Both the position numbers and the translations under genes were made by a program. The notes below the pieces were generated by a model. That model saw only the letters and a program-made list of their open reading frames with translations, searched no databases and had not been told where the DNA came from. DNA of 64,000 nucleotides from Vreelandella subglaciescola (GTDB lineage: Bacteria; Pseudomonadota; Gammaproteobacteria; Pseudomonadales; Halomonadaceae): contig JAKDRW010000004.1 of the NCBI GenBank assembly GCA_030454225.1, positions 1 through 64,000 on the forward strand, read 5' to 3'. Below, one piece after another: positions 48,873 through 61,177 of this stretch. Numbering within the stretch: position 1 is the stretch's first letter; the number at the start of each line of letters is the position of its first letter.

Positions 48873-50090
48873 ATGACACCAACAAACCAGAATCCTTTTG
48901 CCGACGGCAGCTACGGCAACGACCGCTTCAATGCCACCAACGGCCACTTTGCCGATGCAGGCGGCTTTGATCAGCTGACGCTTTCCGGCGTCTTTTCCGA
49001 CTATTCCGCCGGCCTTGTCGGCCACCGCCATTTGCTGCTGAGCAATCAGCAGACCGGCGACAACGTGCTGGTGCTGGACTGGCGCGGCCAGGGGCGTATT
49101 GAGTCTTTCGTCGATGCCAGCGGGCAACAGGTGTTTGAAGGCCAGATGGAACAGGCCCTGTTTGCCCCTGCGTATGGCCAGCACTTTGGTCCGGGCAGCC
49201 ATCCGCTTGAAGGCCTGACAGGTCTGGGCAACATTCCCACCGCTCAGGCCATGGAAACCCTCGGCGAAACCGATCTCAGCCCGGTGCAGTTTCTCAACCA
49301 GCTCTCCATCAACGCCAAACTTGCTCAGCTTGACCTGCACGAGGTAGCGGCGGAGCTAACCGGTGATGCCAGCGATAACGCGGACATCGGTCAGGCATTT
49401 GCCACCGCCGCCCAGCACCACCTGAGCCCGCAGGAGCAGCAAACCTGGCACGAACTCAATTATGACGAGAAGTTGGCTCAGACCGACTACGAAGGGCTCG
49501 ACCTGAGCGGCTTCATCAACGACGACGAGACCGGCAACGACGACGCTGACGACGAAGCAGAAAACGACGAGACCGATACTGATAGCGACGACGATCTCGA
49601 CGAAGACGAAGACGAAGACGAAGACGAAGACGAAGACGAAGACGAAGACGAAGACAGCGATGATGACGACGTCGACGGCGATGACAATCAGCAAGACGGC
49701 GGTCATCAGGCCAGCATCGACGCCGAAACCGCGTCACTGCTGAGCGATCTGTTCCAGGCCGTGCTGGACCGCCCGCTGCACAACGCCGAGCACACCGAGT
49801 GGGCCCATGAGCTTGCCGACGGCGACAACCTTGCCGACATCGCCGACGACTTCCTCGACTTTGACGAGTACGAAGCCCGCTTTGAAACCGACAACGATCA
49901 GGCTTTCGTCAGCCAGTCGTTCGATCATCTGCTGGGGCGTGCACCCGGCGCCGAGGAGCTTGACGCCTGGACCAATCAGCTGGAAAGCGGCGTTGACCGC
50001 GAAGACATGCTGGTCGATTTTGTCACCGCAGCAAATGAGAATGCCGATGTCGTCGGCGTTAGCCAGCCGGCGGATATCGCCATTGGCTGA
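48873..50090 (+). CDS. Acidic DUF4214-like protein with an Asp-Glu repeat
   Basis: A 405-residue, very acidic protein without a classical signal peptide. The N-terminal 200 residues include YGNDRFNATNGHFADAGGFDQLTL, reminiscent of calcium-binding secreted proteins but lacking clear GGXGXDXLX nonapeptides. A central low-complexity stretch (about 213-275) holds nine GACGAA codon pairs. The C-terminal part has two DUF4214-like helical units (FQAVLDRPLHNAEHTEWAHELADG, SFDHLLGRAPGAEELDAWTNQLESG). DUF4214 occurs in type I-secreted surface proteins, so secretion is possible. AAACGGAG precedes the ATG; an intrinsic terminator follows. Confidence 0.8.
   Translation: MTPTNQNPFADGSYGNDRFNATNGHFADAGGFDQLTLSGVFSDYSAGLVGHRHLLLSNQQTGDNVLVLDWRGQGRIESFVDASGQQVFEGQMEQALFAPAYGQHFGPGSHPLEGLTGLGNIPTAQAMETLGETDLSPVQFLNQLSINAKLAQLDLHEVAAELTGDASDNADIGQAFATAAQHHLSPQEQQTWHELNYDEKLAQTDYEGLDLSGFINDDETGNDDADDEAENDETDTDSDDDLDEDEDEDEDEDEDEDEDEDSDDDDVDGDDNQQDGGHQASIDAETASLLSDLFQAVLDRPLHNAEHTEWAHELADGDNLADIADDFLDFDEYEARFETDNDQAFVSQSFDHLLGRAPGAEELDAWTNQLESGVDREDMLVDFVTAANENADVVGVSQPADIAIG
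49599..49652 (+). repeat. (GACGAA)9 hexanucleotide tandem repeat
   Basis: Nine perfect copies of GACGAA in frame, encoding alternating Asp-Glu. Slippage would change protein length by two residues per copy without a frameshift. Confidence 0.95.
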
Positions 50091-50123
50091 TAGCACGCCT
50101 CGAACGCGCACCTAAGGCCAGAA

Positions 50124-50159
50124 AAAAGCCCCCGCTCAAGAACCTGAGCGGGGGCTTTT
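50124..50159. terminator. Bidirectional terminator between the DUF4214 gene and ssb
   Basis: AAAAGCCCCCGCTCA and TGAGCGGGGGCTTTT form a perfect 15-bp stem with a six-base loop between two convergent genes. Confidence 0.9.
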
Positions 50160-50203
50160 GCATTGTGCTGCGTTGTCGCTACAACACCACCGAACAGTCC
50201 GAA

Positions 50204-50794
<591 letters not shown>

Positions 50795-50849
50795 CAGGTG
50801 CTCCTTGACGAGTCATGTAGGGGTGGCGCACCGGCGTTGCCGGGACGCA

Positions 50850-52235
50850 TCACGAATGTTTTTGCGGCGGCGTCAGAAGGCGTGACAGCGCCGCTTCGTC
50901 GAGCTGCTGGCGGTTGACCTTGAGATAGGCCAGACGCTCTTCGGAGGCCAGCATCACGTCTTCCACGCCGGCCACCTCGGCCAGTCGCTCAAGCAGCGTA
51001 TCCAGCGCATCGCCGTGGGCCGCGTCAAGCGACACGATCTCGCTGGATAGCGGCGGCGGCTTGGGCATCGACCACATGATAACCCACCAGACCAGCGCCA
51101 ACGCCGCGCAGCCCAGAAACACCGCATCCAACCCGAACGCGTGAGACAGCCAGCCGCCCAGGGTACCGCCCAGAAACGCGCCGAGAAACTGCCCGGTGGA
51201 ATACACGCCCATGGCGGTACCCTTAGCGCCCGCCGGCGCCAGCTTGCTGAGCATCGACGGCAATGTGGCTTCCAGCAGGTTAAAACCGGTGAAAAACGCC
51301 AGCAGCAGCACAAACAGCCCCGTCCCGTGAGACAGCGGCAGTCCCAGCCCCGCCAGGCTAAGCGTGATCGTACCGATTGCCAGCAGGCAGATCAGCTTTA
51401 TGCAGTGCTTTTTTTCCGCCACGATCACCAGCGGCACCATCAGCACAAAGGCCCCGCCCATGATCGCCAGATACGCCAGACCATGCCAGGACGCCTCGAT
51501 GCCCGCATCCACCAGCCGCAGCGGCACCGCGACAAAGCTTGCCATCAGCACCAGGTGCAGCGCGAAGATGGACAGATCGATGCGCCACAGATCAGGCCGG
51601 GTAATCACGCTGCGCAGCTGGCGGCGGTCCATCCCCACGTCCTGGTGTTTCACGCGGCGCGGCGCGGCCGGCACCCAGCGCCACAGCACGAAAAGCCCCA
51701 CCCCGGTCAGCCCGGTGGTAAACCAGAACACGCTGGAAAGCCCGGCCTCGGCGGCAAGCCAGGGCCCCAGCGCCATGGCCACGGCAAAGGCCACGCCGAT
51801 GGACAGCCCGATGGTCGCCATCGCCGCGGTGCGCACCTGCTCGCGGGTCTGGTCGGCCAGCAGCGCCATGATGGCCGCTGCCACCGCCCCGCTGCCCTGC
51901 AGCGCGCGCCCGGCAATAATCCCGACAATCGAGTCGGACAGCGCCGCCACTGTGCTGCCCAGCGCAAACAGCACCAGGCCGATGGCAATGATGCGTTTGC
52001 GCCCGAAGCGATCCGACATCAGCCCGAAGGGAATTTGCAGGCAGGCCTGGGTCAGCCCGTAAATGCCCAGCGCCAGACCCACCAGCAGCGGCGTCGCTCC
52101 GGCCAGCCCATCGGCATACAGCGCCAGCACCGGCAACACCATGAAAAGCCCGAGCATGCGCGAGGCATAAAGCCCCGCCAGACCGCTGATCGCGCGGCGT
52201 TCAGAGGGCAGCAACAGTGCAGAAACCTTGGCCAT
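50850..52235 (-). CDS. MFS transporter
   Basis: A 461-residue major-facilitator protein with 12 helices and an extra C-terminal cytoplasmic domain (about residues 390-461). MFS hallmarks are [47 protein letters not shown] (the loop 2-3 motif) and [20 protein letters not shown]. It resembles YajR-type proteins, whose C-terminal YAM domain has a ferredoxin-like fold, consistent with the tail here. Drug or metabolite export is likely; substrate unknown. The start is ATG 52235; upstream codons in the track overlap the uvrA promoter. Confidence 0.88.
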   Translation of the reverse strand: MAKVSALLLPSERRAISGLAGLYASRMLGLFMVLPVLALYADGLAGATPLLVGLALGIYGLTQACLQIPFGLMSDRFGRKRIIAIGLVLFALGSTVAALSDSIVGIIAGRALQGSGAVAAAIMALLADQTREQVRTAAMATIGLSIGVAFAVAMALGPWLAAEAGLSSVFWFTTGLTGVGLFVLWRWVPAAPRRVKHQDVGMDRRQLRSVITRPDLWRIDLSIFALHLVLMASFVAVPLRLVDAGIEASWHGLAYLAIMGGAFVLMVPLVIVAEKKHCIKLICLLAIGTITLSLAGLGLPLSHGTGLFVLLLAFFTGFNLLEATLPSMLSKLAPAGAKGTAMGVYSTGQFLGAFLGGTLGGWLSHAFGLDAVFLGCAALALVWWVIMWSMPKPPPLSSEIVSLDAAHGDALDTLLERLAEVAGVEDVMLASEERLAYLKVNRQQLDEAALSRLLTPPQKHS

Positions 52236-52436
52236 AGTGCCTCGACGTTGATGAATCAGGCGCGAGCGCCAGTAACGTACCACCGCGTCGCGCGCAAAAA
52301 TAATGCGGAAAAGTGTTCCATTCTAGCGCGCTTCGTCGTCGCTGAAAACGCCGACACGCCGCACAGGCCAATGTGCTTTGCCCCAACGCCTCGGCAAACC
52401 GTATACTGCTCTTTTGCCGCGCGTTATGAGGTATTG

Positions 52437-55271
<2,835 letters not shown>

Positions 55272-55282
55272 CCGTCAGGGCA

Positions 55283-55849
55283 TCAGGGCAAATAGCCGGA
55301 TACCGCGCGCCGGAAGCCGGGCTTGTCCAGAAAGTCGGACTCCATCTTGACCACCGAGCCGTCGCCGGCGGTGATAAACACAAACGACCGCCGGGCATCG
55401 CGGAAGATAAACGCCGGCGGCTGAAGAAAGTAGTAGAAGCGGTGCGTGTCGCCGGCCCACACGCCCACGTCGCGCCCCCGGGCGAACATCGTCTGGAACA
55501 CGGCGACGGCCTCGTCGCAGCCGGCGTTGGCGGTGGCTGTGTCGGTATCGGCGGCTTTTATCACCTGCTGAAAAAGCGCCTCCGGCGCACAGCCGGCACC
55601 GCCAACCGTCAGCTCGTTGGCAAAGGTAATATAGTCAGCGCCTTTGACGTGGCTGTACTTGAGGATCAGCATCTCTGCCCCGCCGCCCGGATGCGCCACA
55701 TACAGCGGCCCCGCCGGCACGCGAAAGCGCAACCCGTCATGAATCACCTGCATGGGTAACGCCACGCTCAACCCCACGGGCGACGCCGCCGCCTGGCCGC
55801 CCAGCCAAAGCATTAGCGCCCAACACCCCGCCATCAGCGTTTTCCCCAT
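55283..55849 (-). CDS. Secreted protein of unknown function
   Basis: A 188-residue protein with a signal peptide (MGKTLMAGCWALMLWLGGQAAAS). The mature region, ALPMQVIHDGLRFRVPAGPLYVAHPGGGAEMLILKYSHVKGADYITFANEL and VWAGDTHRFYYFLQPPAFIFRDARRSFVFITAGDGSVVKMESDFL, suggests a beta-rich periplasmic domain. Two cysteines (GAGCAP, NAGCDE) may pair. No family recognised. The GGAGGA at a good distance supports ATG 55849. It ends 12 bases from the convergent uvrA. Confidence 0.7.
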   Translation of the reverse strand: MGKTLMAGCWALMLWLGGQAAASPVGLSVALPMQVIHDGLRFRVPAGPLYVAHPGGGAEMLILKYSHVKGADYITFANELTVGGAGCAPEALFQQVIKAADTDTATANAGCDEAVAVFQTMFARGRDVGVWAGDTHRFYYFLQPPAFIFRDARRSFVFITAGDGSVVKMESDFLDKPGFRRAVSGYLP

Positions 55850-56206
55850 CGTCGACTCCTCCCTGTCGCCTGCCCATATGCGACAATCCCGTTCACGCGC
55901 CCCAAATCGGAAGTCTGGCAGGTTCATAGGGTGCCTGCTACTTTGCGGCGTGCTCGCCATGGGAATGGCTCGCTATGTAAGCAAAGCATGTAATACAGGG
56001 CGCTGAGCGCCACGACAAGGAGGTTATAGTAATAGATATTTTGTCGTTTATCAGGCGTATAGTCGCTGATTTGGTGATCATTATTGGAGAGATACCCAGC
56101 AAGCAAAGAAGCCACTTATGGTGGATGCAAGCTGTATCACTCGTCCTGTTCATCATCATTATCGACTACTACATGTCAGGTCCCGCGTGATTTGAAAAAC
56201 CTTCTG
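55850..56206. other. Spacer at the left edge of the accessory island
   Basis: Sequence here becomes distinctly AT-richer than the uvrA side. It contains the promoter of the secreted-protein gene, a possible short membrane-protein ORF on the plus strand, and no clear attachment site or repeat. Confidence 0.4.
56032..56190 (+). CDS. Possible small membrane protein with a non-standard start
   Basis: AAGGAGG (56017-56023) is an ideal ribosome-binding site, eight bases before ATA 56032. That frame stays open for 52 codons: DILSFIRRIVADLVIIIGEI, a basic middle and AVSLVLFIIIIDYYMSGPA. The two hydrophobic stretches look protein-like. There is no ATG; TTG 56041 is the only standard codon and lies 17 bases from the site. 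It may be a gene whose ATG mutated to ATA, or a chance ORF. The minus-strand ORFs of the track here look less convincing. Confidence 0.3.
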   Translation: MDILSFIRRIVADLVIIIGEIPSKQRSHLWWMQAVSLVLFIIIIDYYMSGPA

Positions 56207-57652
56207 TCACAGTGAATGGTAAATATTCAATGCCTCTTGCTCGGACAGTTCGGCTGCATCGCCCAATCGCCTGGAAATCTCCTCTTTGCGATTCTGCCCC
56301 GCGCTCATCAGCCACATAGGCACCGTCAGAGAAAGTGCGTCCGCCCAGAGCCGCTGCGTATCATCATTCACCGGCACTTCCCATGCTGTATTGCCGGGGG
56401 CCAGTCGCAAACATAGCTGGAGAAGCGCATCCATCTGTGCCAAGTCAAAACACTCCGGCACTATGCGATCCAATACCTGCCAGGTGATAAACAGCAAGTG
56501 TCGGCTCAAGTCGTCCGTATCGGCCGGAGGGGTCATGCCGACATTCCGGTAGGCCTGCTGGAGCATCTGCCGACCGGATACCTCCTGGTACACTGACAGC
56601 ATGCAGGCGTCAGGCGGCGGCATGCCACCATCAAAGCTGGACAATGCCTGAGCCCGGCTGCTGGCCAGCAGCACCCATCCCGGGGCATCGTTCAAAAGAG
56701 CCTGTAGGCGGGATGTCTCACGCGCTGGATCACTCTCCTTTGCTGCGATCAGCGTCAACATGGGGTCTTGGCTCCCGGCATCCTTGATTGCGGCACCAGC
56801 CGCTTCTGCGACCCCATGGCGCGCTTGCAACTCCCGGGCCACCACGACGAACCGCTTGAAGCCGGCCTCAACCGCCAGGCTCAGCCGTCGAAACACGTCC
56901 GGCGAGACATGCACTTCCGGCAGTGTCGAGGTGCTTAGAATCTGGTGGGTGATCGACTGCGTTTCGAGCCGGTCGAACACTCGGGCAAAGGCCATCTGGC
57001 TTGCCTGATCTGACGCTTCGCACACCGTCATCATCGGCCATGCTTCCAGAGCACGAAGAAGCGCCGACTCCATTGCCGACCGTTGTGATTGAGTTGCTAT
57101 CGATTCCGTGTTGTCCGGTGGTGGCGAAATCAGCAGCGCCTGATGAATGGATATGGTCTGCGTTGGGCTGCCGCGGCGGGTGACGGCAACGGATGGCGCC
57201 AGCCCAGACGCCGGAGGTGATGCCGGCACCGTGCGCAACGCCACGCTGGAAGACCCCAGGGGCAGTGGCGGATCAACAATGATCACCACGCGGCATTCGT
57301 AATGCGGCACGGCCTCCCATGATTGGGTGTCGTTTTTACGGTGCAGGAACAGCACCCGGGCAACCACGATGCCTACCGGCTGCGTCATGTTGTACTGCCC
57401 TATCGTGCCCTCCGGCTCCACGACAAGAGCATCCGGCTGATCGAGGGGGCCTTCAATGCGAACGATCCACCGCGGTGGTTTTGCACTGAGCTTGCGATGG
57501 AAAGCTCCTTCGGCTGGGTCAAACTCAACCGTTGGCTCGTTTCCGCAAGTACGGATAATCGCATGTTTGCGCGTAATCACCGGGCTCATTCTGTCTTTTA
57601 ACGCTTCAAGCGTCTCCAGAACCGCCGCGCTGTGGGTGTTGATTGTCTTCAC
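56207..57652 (-). CDS. Island protein of unknown family, 481 residues
   Basis: No family recognised. The first 130 residues have a beta-rich pattern (KPPRWIVRIEGPLDQPDALVVEPEGTIGQYNMTQPVGIVVARVLFL, HYECRVVIIVDPPLPLG), a Pro/Ser-rich linker follows (135-185), and the C-terminal 280 residues are helical (FRRLSLAVEAGFKRFVVVARELQARHG, RQMLQQAYRNVGM, LLFITWQVLDRIVPECFDLAQMDALLQLCLRLAPGN). It starts at GTG 57652, four bases inside the helicase stop, with GGAGG in place, so it is translationally coupled to the PLD-helicase and probably its functional partner. Confidence 0.75.
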   Translation of the reverse strand: MKTINTHSAAVLETLEALKDRMSPVITRKHAIIRTCGNEPTVEFDPAEGAFHRKLSAKPPRWIVRIEGPLDQPDALVVEPEGTIGQYNMTQPVGIVVARVLFLHRKNDTQSWEAVPHYECRVVIIVDPPLPLGSSSVALRTVPASPPASGLAPSVAVTRRGSPTQTISIHQALLISPPPDNTESIATQSQRSAMESALLRALEAWPMMTVCEASDQASQMAFARVFDRLETQSITHQILSTSTLPEVHVSPDVFRRLSLAVEAGFKRFVVVARELQARHGVAEAAGAAIKDAGSQDPMLTLIAAKESDPARETSRLQALLNDAPGWVLLASSRAQALSSFDGGMPPPDACMLSVYQEVSGRQMLQQAYRNVGMTPPADTDDLSRHLLFITWQVLDRIVPECFDLAQMDALLQLCLRLAPGNTAWEVPVNDDTQRLWADALSLTVPMWLMSAGQNRKEEISRRLGDAAELSEQEALNIYHSL

Positions 57653-59874
57653 TCGTCTTCCTCCATGTCGCCGTCTCCCTCGCTGCCGTAGATGTCATCC
57701 AGCGACAATCCGAGATCCGAGGCCATCTGTCTGAGCCGGGACACATCCCCACCTTGATTCATGGCGTGGTCCGCAAACTCAAGCGCGCGCAATAATTCGG
57801 AGCGCGTCAAAGATCCATGAATGTCCTTGTCCATGTCCGGCGGAACCACCAGGGCATCCCAGATTTCAGCCCGCACCTTGCCCGGCGCCTTTCGGAGCAC
57901 GCGGCCGCGACGCTGGATAAATTGGCGCGGATTCTGGCTCGACGCCAAAATGATGGCGTGAGAAATCTCGGGAATATCGACCCCTTCATCCAGGCAGCGA
58001 ATGGACACCATCACCCCACTGCTGGCGCGAAAGTCCGCGAGTGTGGCATCAAGGTCGCCAGGCATGTCCGAGTAGTACGTCCAGACCGGGAAGCCGCCTT
58101 CGGCAATTTGCTGCACCACCTGCTTCAACTGCTCCTGATCCTCGCAGTAGACCAGCCAGTGCTGGCCGGGCTCATAGTGCGCTTCCAGTACATCCCCGGC
58201 GATACGCTCCTTGGCAGCCGCTTTCTTGGCGACCCGGGATCGCTTGATCTTCAAGAGCCGAATGGCCTGGCTGTCCTTGGGGCTTCCATCCGCCTCCCTT
58301 GGGCCACGCTGAATGGCGCGACGCAGCTGATCCGTCAGCTCTTCCCATTGTTCGGATTCTTCGGCATTCAGGCTGACCGTGACGGGATGGTAGCGGTAAG
58401 GGGTCAGTCGCCCTGCTTCCATGGCATCGGCAAGCGTGAAGGGCTTTCCCACCATCCCCTGAAAGTACATCATCAGCGCCTCGGTGCCGTCAGGATCACC
58501 AAAGCGCTTCGGGGTGGCAGAGAGGCCTAGGCGAAACCCGGCATTGATGCGAAATAGCTGCTGGTGCTTCTGGCTTCCCGTCTGGTGAACCTCGTCGGCC
58601 ACCAGCAGCAAGTTACGTGGCTTCTTCAAGCGCTTCCAGAACGCGGGCGTTGAGGCTGTCTGCATGGTCGCCAGAATGGCCATGGGTGACCTGGGATTGG
58701 GTGAGGCAGTCTGAGCCTCTAGCACCATCGGCTCCCGCCATCGGTCATGGCCACCTCCCACGCGCAATATGTGGGCGTCAGGAATCTCTGTCCTGATCTC
58801 GCTATACCAGCCCTTCATCAATAGCTGGCTGGGCACCACGACCAGCACGATGCCCACTTCACGCAAATGATCCCGTATCGCGTGCAGCGCGGTGAAGGTC
58901 TTTCCTGACCCGGTAGCATGAACGAAGATCCCCCGCCGGCCGGCTTCTTCCCACAGCGTCAACGCCTGACGCTGATGGGGTTCCGCCACCCGCCTGCTGG
59001 GCCAAACGGCCTCGGCATCTTGTTCTTCATGGTATGCGTCCTCTTCGGGCAGTGGTGTATCCAAGCCAGCAGCAATGACGGTAGCCCGGCGACGCTCTTG
59101 ATACCGCGCCAGCATGGCCTTCACTTCCTCGGGGTCATCCGGCGCCGCCTGGATGACGGAATCCCGCATGGCCTGATCCAGAGCCACCGTTTCCACCCGG
59201 GCATAACGGTTTTCCCAGACCTCGTTGAAGTCGTGCTGATGATCGCGCACACGCGGGCCATCGGCTTGGCGCCAGCTACAAAACACGTCGATGGACTCAA
59301 TGTTGCCTTGCAGGCCCCAGCCGCTATAGGTCTCATTGACCGAGCCCTTGAAGCTCAGGGTGTTGCCCTGGGCGTCATGGAACAGCCCCATCTTTTCATG
59401 AAACAGGCCATCCCCGCCGCGCAACAGGGCAATCCGTACATCGAGGAATCCGTGGTGAATCAGGCCGCCCAGCAAAGCGTGGTGCCATTCTCCTTGGGCG
59501 TCGCGCTGAAGCGCCTGCACTTCTCGGAGAAATGCCTCTCGACTGATGTTGGTCAGCGCGGCCGTGGCCTCACCATTCCCGCGTGCCTCAGATTGAACGG
59601 CGCCAGCAAGGGCGTCCTTGTCATCGCGGGACAGGTAAGGAGAGATCAAAAGCTCCATCCGCCCACCACGCACCAGGAAATCCGTTAGCTGGGGGTACAT
59701 CAGGGCGAATACCGTGGATCGAAAATACCCCGACGTGCGCTGAATTACCTGACTCGCGGCCATGGCTGGCGCGTAAAAATCCGCGGCGAGATTATTGCGA
59801 CCTGACCGATAGGATGTCTCCCAGGTCTTTTCGGCCAGATCCGCGGCGCCTACTCCCTGCTTCGCTGTGCTCAT
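57649..59874 (-). CDS. PLD nuclease-SF2 helicase fusion
   Basis: A 741-residue protein. The N-terminal half (about 30-230) is a phospholipase D-like domain: GYFRSTVFALMYPQL, then FHEKMGLFHDAQGNTLSFKGSVNET, which holds the HxKxxxxxD catalytic motif. The C-terminal half is a superfamily-2 helicase: FVHATGSGKTFTALHAI (Walker A), LLLVADEVHQTG (DEVH box), GLSATPKRFG, VSIRCLDEGVDIPEI and FIQRRGRVLRKAPGK (motif VI). Such fusions are typical of restriction and phage-defence loci, acting to unwind and cut DNA. It is divergent from the methyltransferase gene and ends in an acidic tail. Confidence 0.9.
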   Translation of the reverse strand: MSTAKQGVGAADLAEKTWETSYRSGRNNLAADFYAPAMAASQVIQRTSGYFRSTVFALMYPQLTDFLVRGGRMELLISPYLSRDDKDALAGAVQSEARGNGEATAALTNISREAFLREVQALQRDAQGEWHHALLGGLIHHGFLDVRIALLRGGDGLFHEKMGLFHDAQGNTLSFKGSVNETYSGWGLQGNIESIDVFCSWRQADGPRVRDHQHDFNEVWENRYARVETVALDQAMRDSVIQAAPDDPEEVKAMLARYQERRRATVIAAGLDTPLPEEDAYHEEQDAEAVWPSRRVAEPHQRQALTLWEEAGRRGIFVHATGSGKTFTALHAIRDHLREVGIVLVVVPSQLLMKGWYSEIRTEIPDAHILRVGGGHDRWREPMVLEAQTASPNPRSPMAILATMQTASTPAFWKRLKKPRNLLLVADEVHQTGSQKHQQLFRINAGFRLGLSATPKRFGDPDGTEALMMYFQGMVGKPFTLADAMEAGRLTPYRYHPVTVSLNAEESEQWEELTDQLRRAIQRGPREADGSPKDSQAIRLLKIKRSRVAKKAAAKERIAGDVLEAHYEPGQHWLVYCEDQEQLKQVVQQIAEGGFPVWTYYSDMPGDLDATLADFRASSGVMVSIRCLDEGVDIPEISHAIILASSQNPRQFIQRRGRVLRKAPGKVRAEIWDALVVPPDMDKDIHGSLTRSELLRALEFADHAMNQGGDVSRLRQMASDLGLSLDDIYGSEGDGDMEEDE

Positions 59875-59892
59875 TGGTCTACGCCTCAGTGA

Positions 59893-59914
59893 ACTTGTGA
59901 TATCATATCATATA
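59893..59914. promoter_or_regulatory. AT-rich palindromic repeat between the divergent island genes
   Basis: TGATATCATATCATAT lies in the 76-base gap between the helicase and methyltransferase starts. It contains the palindrome TGATATCA and overlapping ATATCAT repeats, the only strongly AT-rich run in the gap. It may be the promoter -10 region or the site of a regulator. Confidence 0.4.
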
Positions 59915-59950
59915 AGAAGCTGGTAAAACTGATGCCCATGAGGATACGCC

Positions 59951-61177
59951 ATGCCACCCCCTCACGACCTACAAGGACTGACCCCGGAAGCACTTGCCGC
60001 TTTCCGCTCTGTCGCCAATACCCATGCTTGCCCCGAAGTCATGAGGTATCTCGAACAGATGGAGCAAAGGCACTCGACCATCGAAGCCACACTGACAGAG
60101 GCGCGCCATGCCCCGCTGTACTCTGTTCAGCGAACGACCCACGGCACCCTCTACGAAGGCAATGCGTTGACCTACATGCAGCAGCAGACGGCGGGCTCTC
60201 TTGACCTGATTATGACATCGCCGCCATTCGGGCTGGTGCGAAAGAAGGCCTACGGCAACGCCGCCGCAGAGGAGTATTGCGACTGGTTCCGCCCCTTTGC
60301 GATGGAGATGTACCGACTGCTCAGCGATACCGGTAGCCTGGTGATCGACATTGGCGGGAGTTGGGAGAAGGGGCAGCCGACCCGTTCGCTCTATCATTAC
60401 GATCTGCTGGTCATGCTGGTGCGCGAGTTCGGGTTCTATCTATGCCTGGAGCACTATTGGTTCTCCCCCTCAAAGCTGCCTAGCCCGGCCGAGTGGGTCA
60501 CGATCCGGCGCATACGCCCCAAGGATGCCGTCAACTGCGTCTGGTGGTTATCCAAGACGCCCTTCCCCAAGGCGAGCAACAAGCGCGTGCTGTCGCCCTA
60601 CTCCGACTCCATGGAAAACCTGCTGCGTAAAGGTTATGAGGGGCGCAAGCGCCCTAGCGGGCATGACATCAGTGAGCGTTTCAGCGAGCGCCAGCAAGGG
60701 GCCATCCCATCGAACCTGCTGGCCATCGCCAATACCGAGAGTAGCTCGCACTACTCGGCGTACTGCCGGGAGCATGGGTATCCCATCCACCCAGCGCGGT
60801 TCCCCGCCAAGCTCCCCGAGTATTTCATTCGCATGCTGACCGACCCGGGCGATCAGGTGTTCGACCCATTTGCCGGGTCATTCCTGACCGGCCGCGTATG
60901 TGAAGAACTGGGCCGCAAATGGGCAGGCACGGAAGTGCAGCGCGATTACATCCAAGGGGCGCTTTCGCGTTTTGCCCCCGATGCCCCGAACGTATTGCGC
61001 TACGACAAGACCACCTATGCCCTGCCCGGGCCATGCGCTTTCGGCAACACCGATGATGTCCCCCTGGTGCCAGACGGAGGGCGTCACCGGGCTAATAAAC
61101 GGCCGGCATCCGTTGATGCCGCGGATGAAGACGCAGAGGACGAAACAGGACAAAAGGAGAGCCGTCATGAGCTTTGA
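59951..61177 (+). CDS. N4-cytosine DNA methyltransferase, M.PvuII-like
   Basis: A 408-residue beta-class DNA methyltransferase. The catalytic motif IV TSPPFGLVRKKAYGN (about 89-103) precedes the SAM-binding motif I DPFAGSFLTG (about 300-310), the beta-class order. SPPF is typical of N4-cytosine enzymes. From memory, the stretch LDLIMTSPPFGLVRKKAYGN, WFSPSKLPSPAEWVTIRRIRPKDAVN and HPARFPAKLPEYFIRMLT closely follows M.PvuII, suggesting CAGCTG as target. An N-terminal extension of about 60 residues and an acidic C-terminal tail are additions. It overlaps the next gene by 11 bases. No PvuII-like endonuclease was seen. Confidence 0.9.
   Translation: MPPPHDLQGLTPEALAAFRSVANTHACPEVMRYLEQMEQRHSTIEATLTEARHAPLYSVQRTTHGTLYEGNALTYMQQQTAGSLDLIMTSPPFGLVRKKAYGNAAAEEYCDWFRPFAMEMYRLLSDTGSLVIDIGGSWEKGQPTRSLYHYDLLVMLVREFGFYLCLEHYWFSPSKLPSPAEWVTIRRIRPKDAVNCVWWLSKTPFPKASNKRVLSPYSDSMENLLRKGYEGRKRPSGHDISERFSERQQGAIPSNLLAIANTESSSHYSAYCREHGYPIHPARFPAKLPEYFIRMLTDPGDQVFDPFAGSFLTGRVCEELGRKWAGTEVQRDYIQGALSRFAPDAPNVLRYDKTTYALPGPCAFGNTDDVPLVPDGGRHRANKRPASVDAADEDAEDETGQKESRHEL

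Noticed and set aside
49599-49652. Possible CRISPR-like repeat
   Set aside because: Units are six bases, contiguous and in a reading frame; there are no spacers.
49356-49737. Minus-strand ORFs rich in Val-Phe, Ser or Arg opposite the GACGAA repeat
   Set aside because: Pure translations of the tandem repeat in other frames.
51141-52436. N-terminal extension of the 1376-codon uvrA ORF
   Set aside because: These codons are antisense to the MFS gene; UvrA homology begins exactly at MESILVRG.
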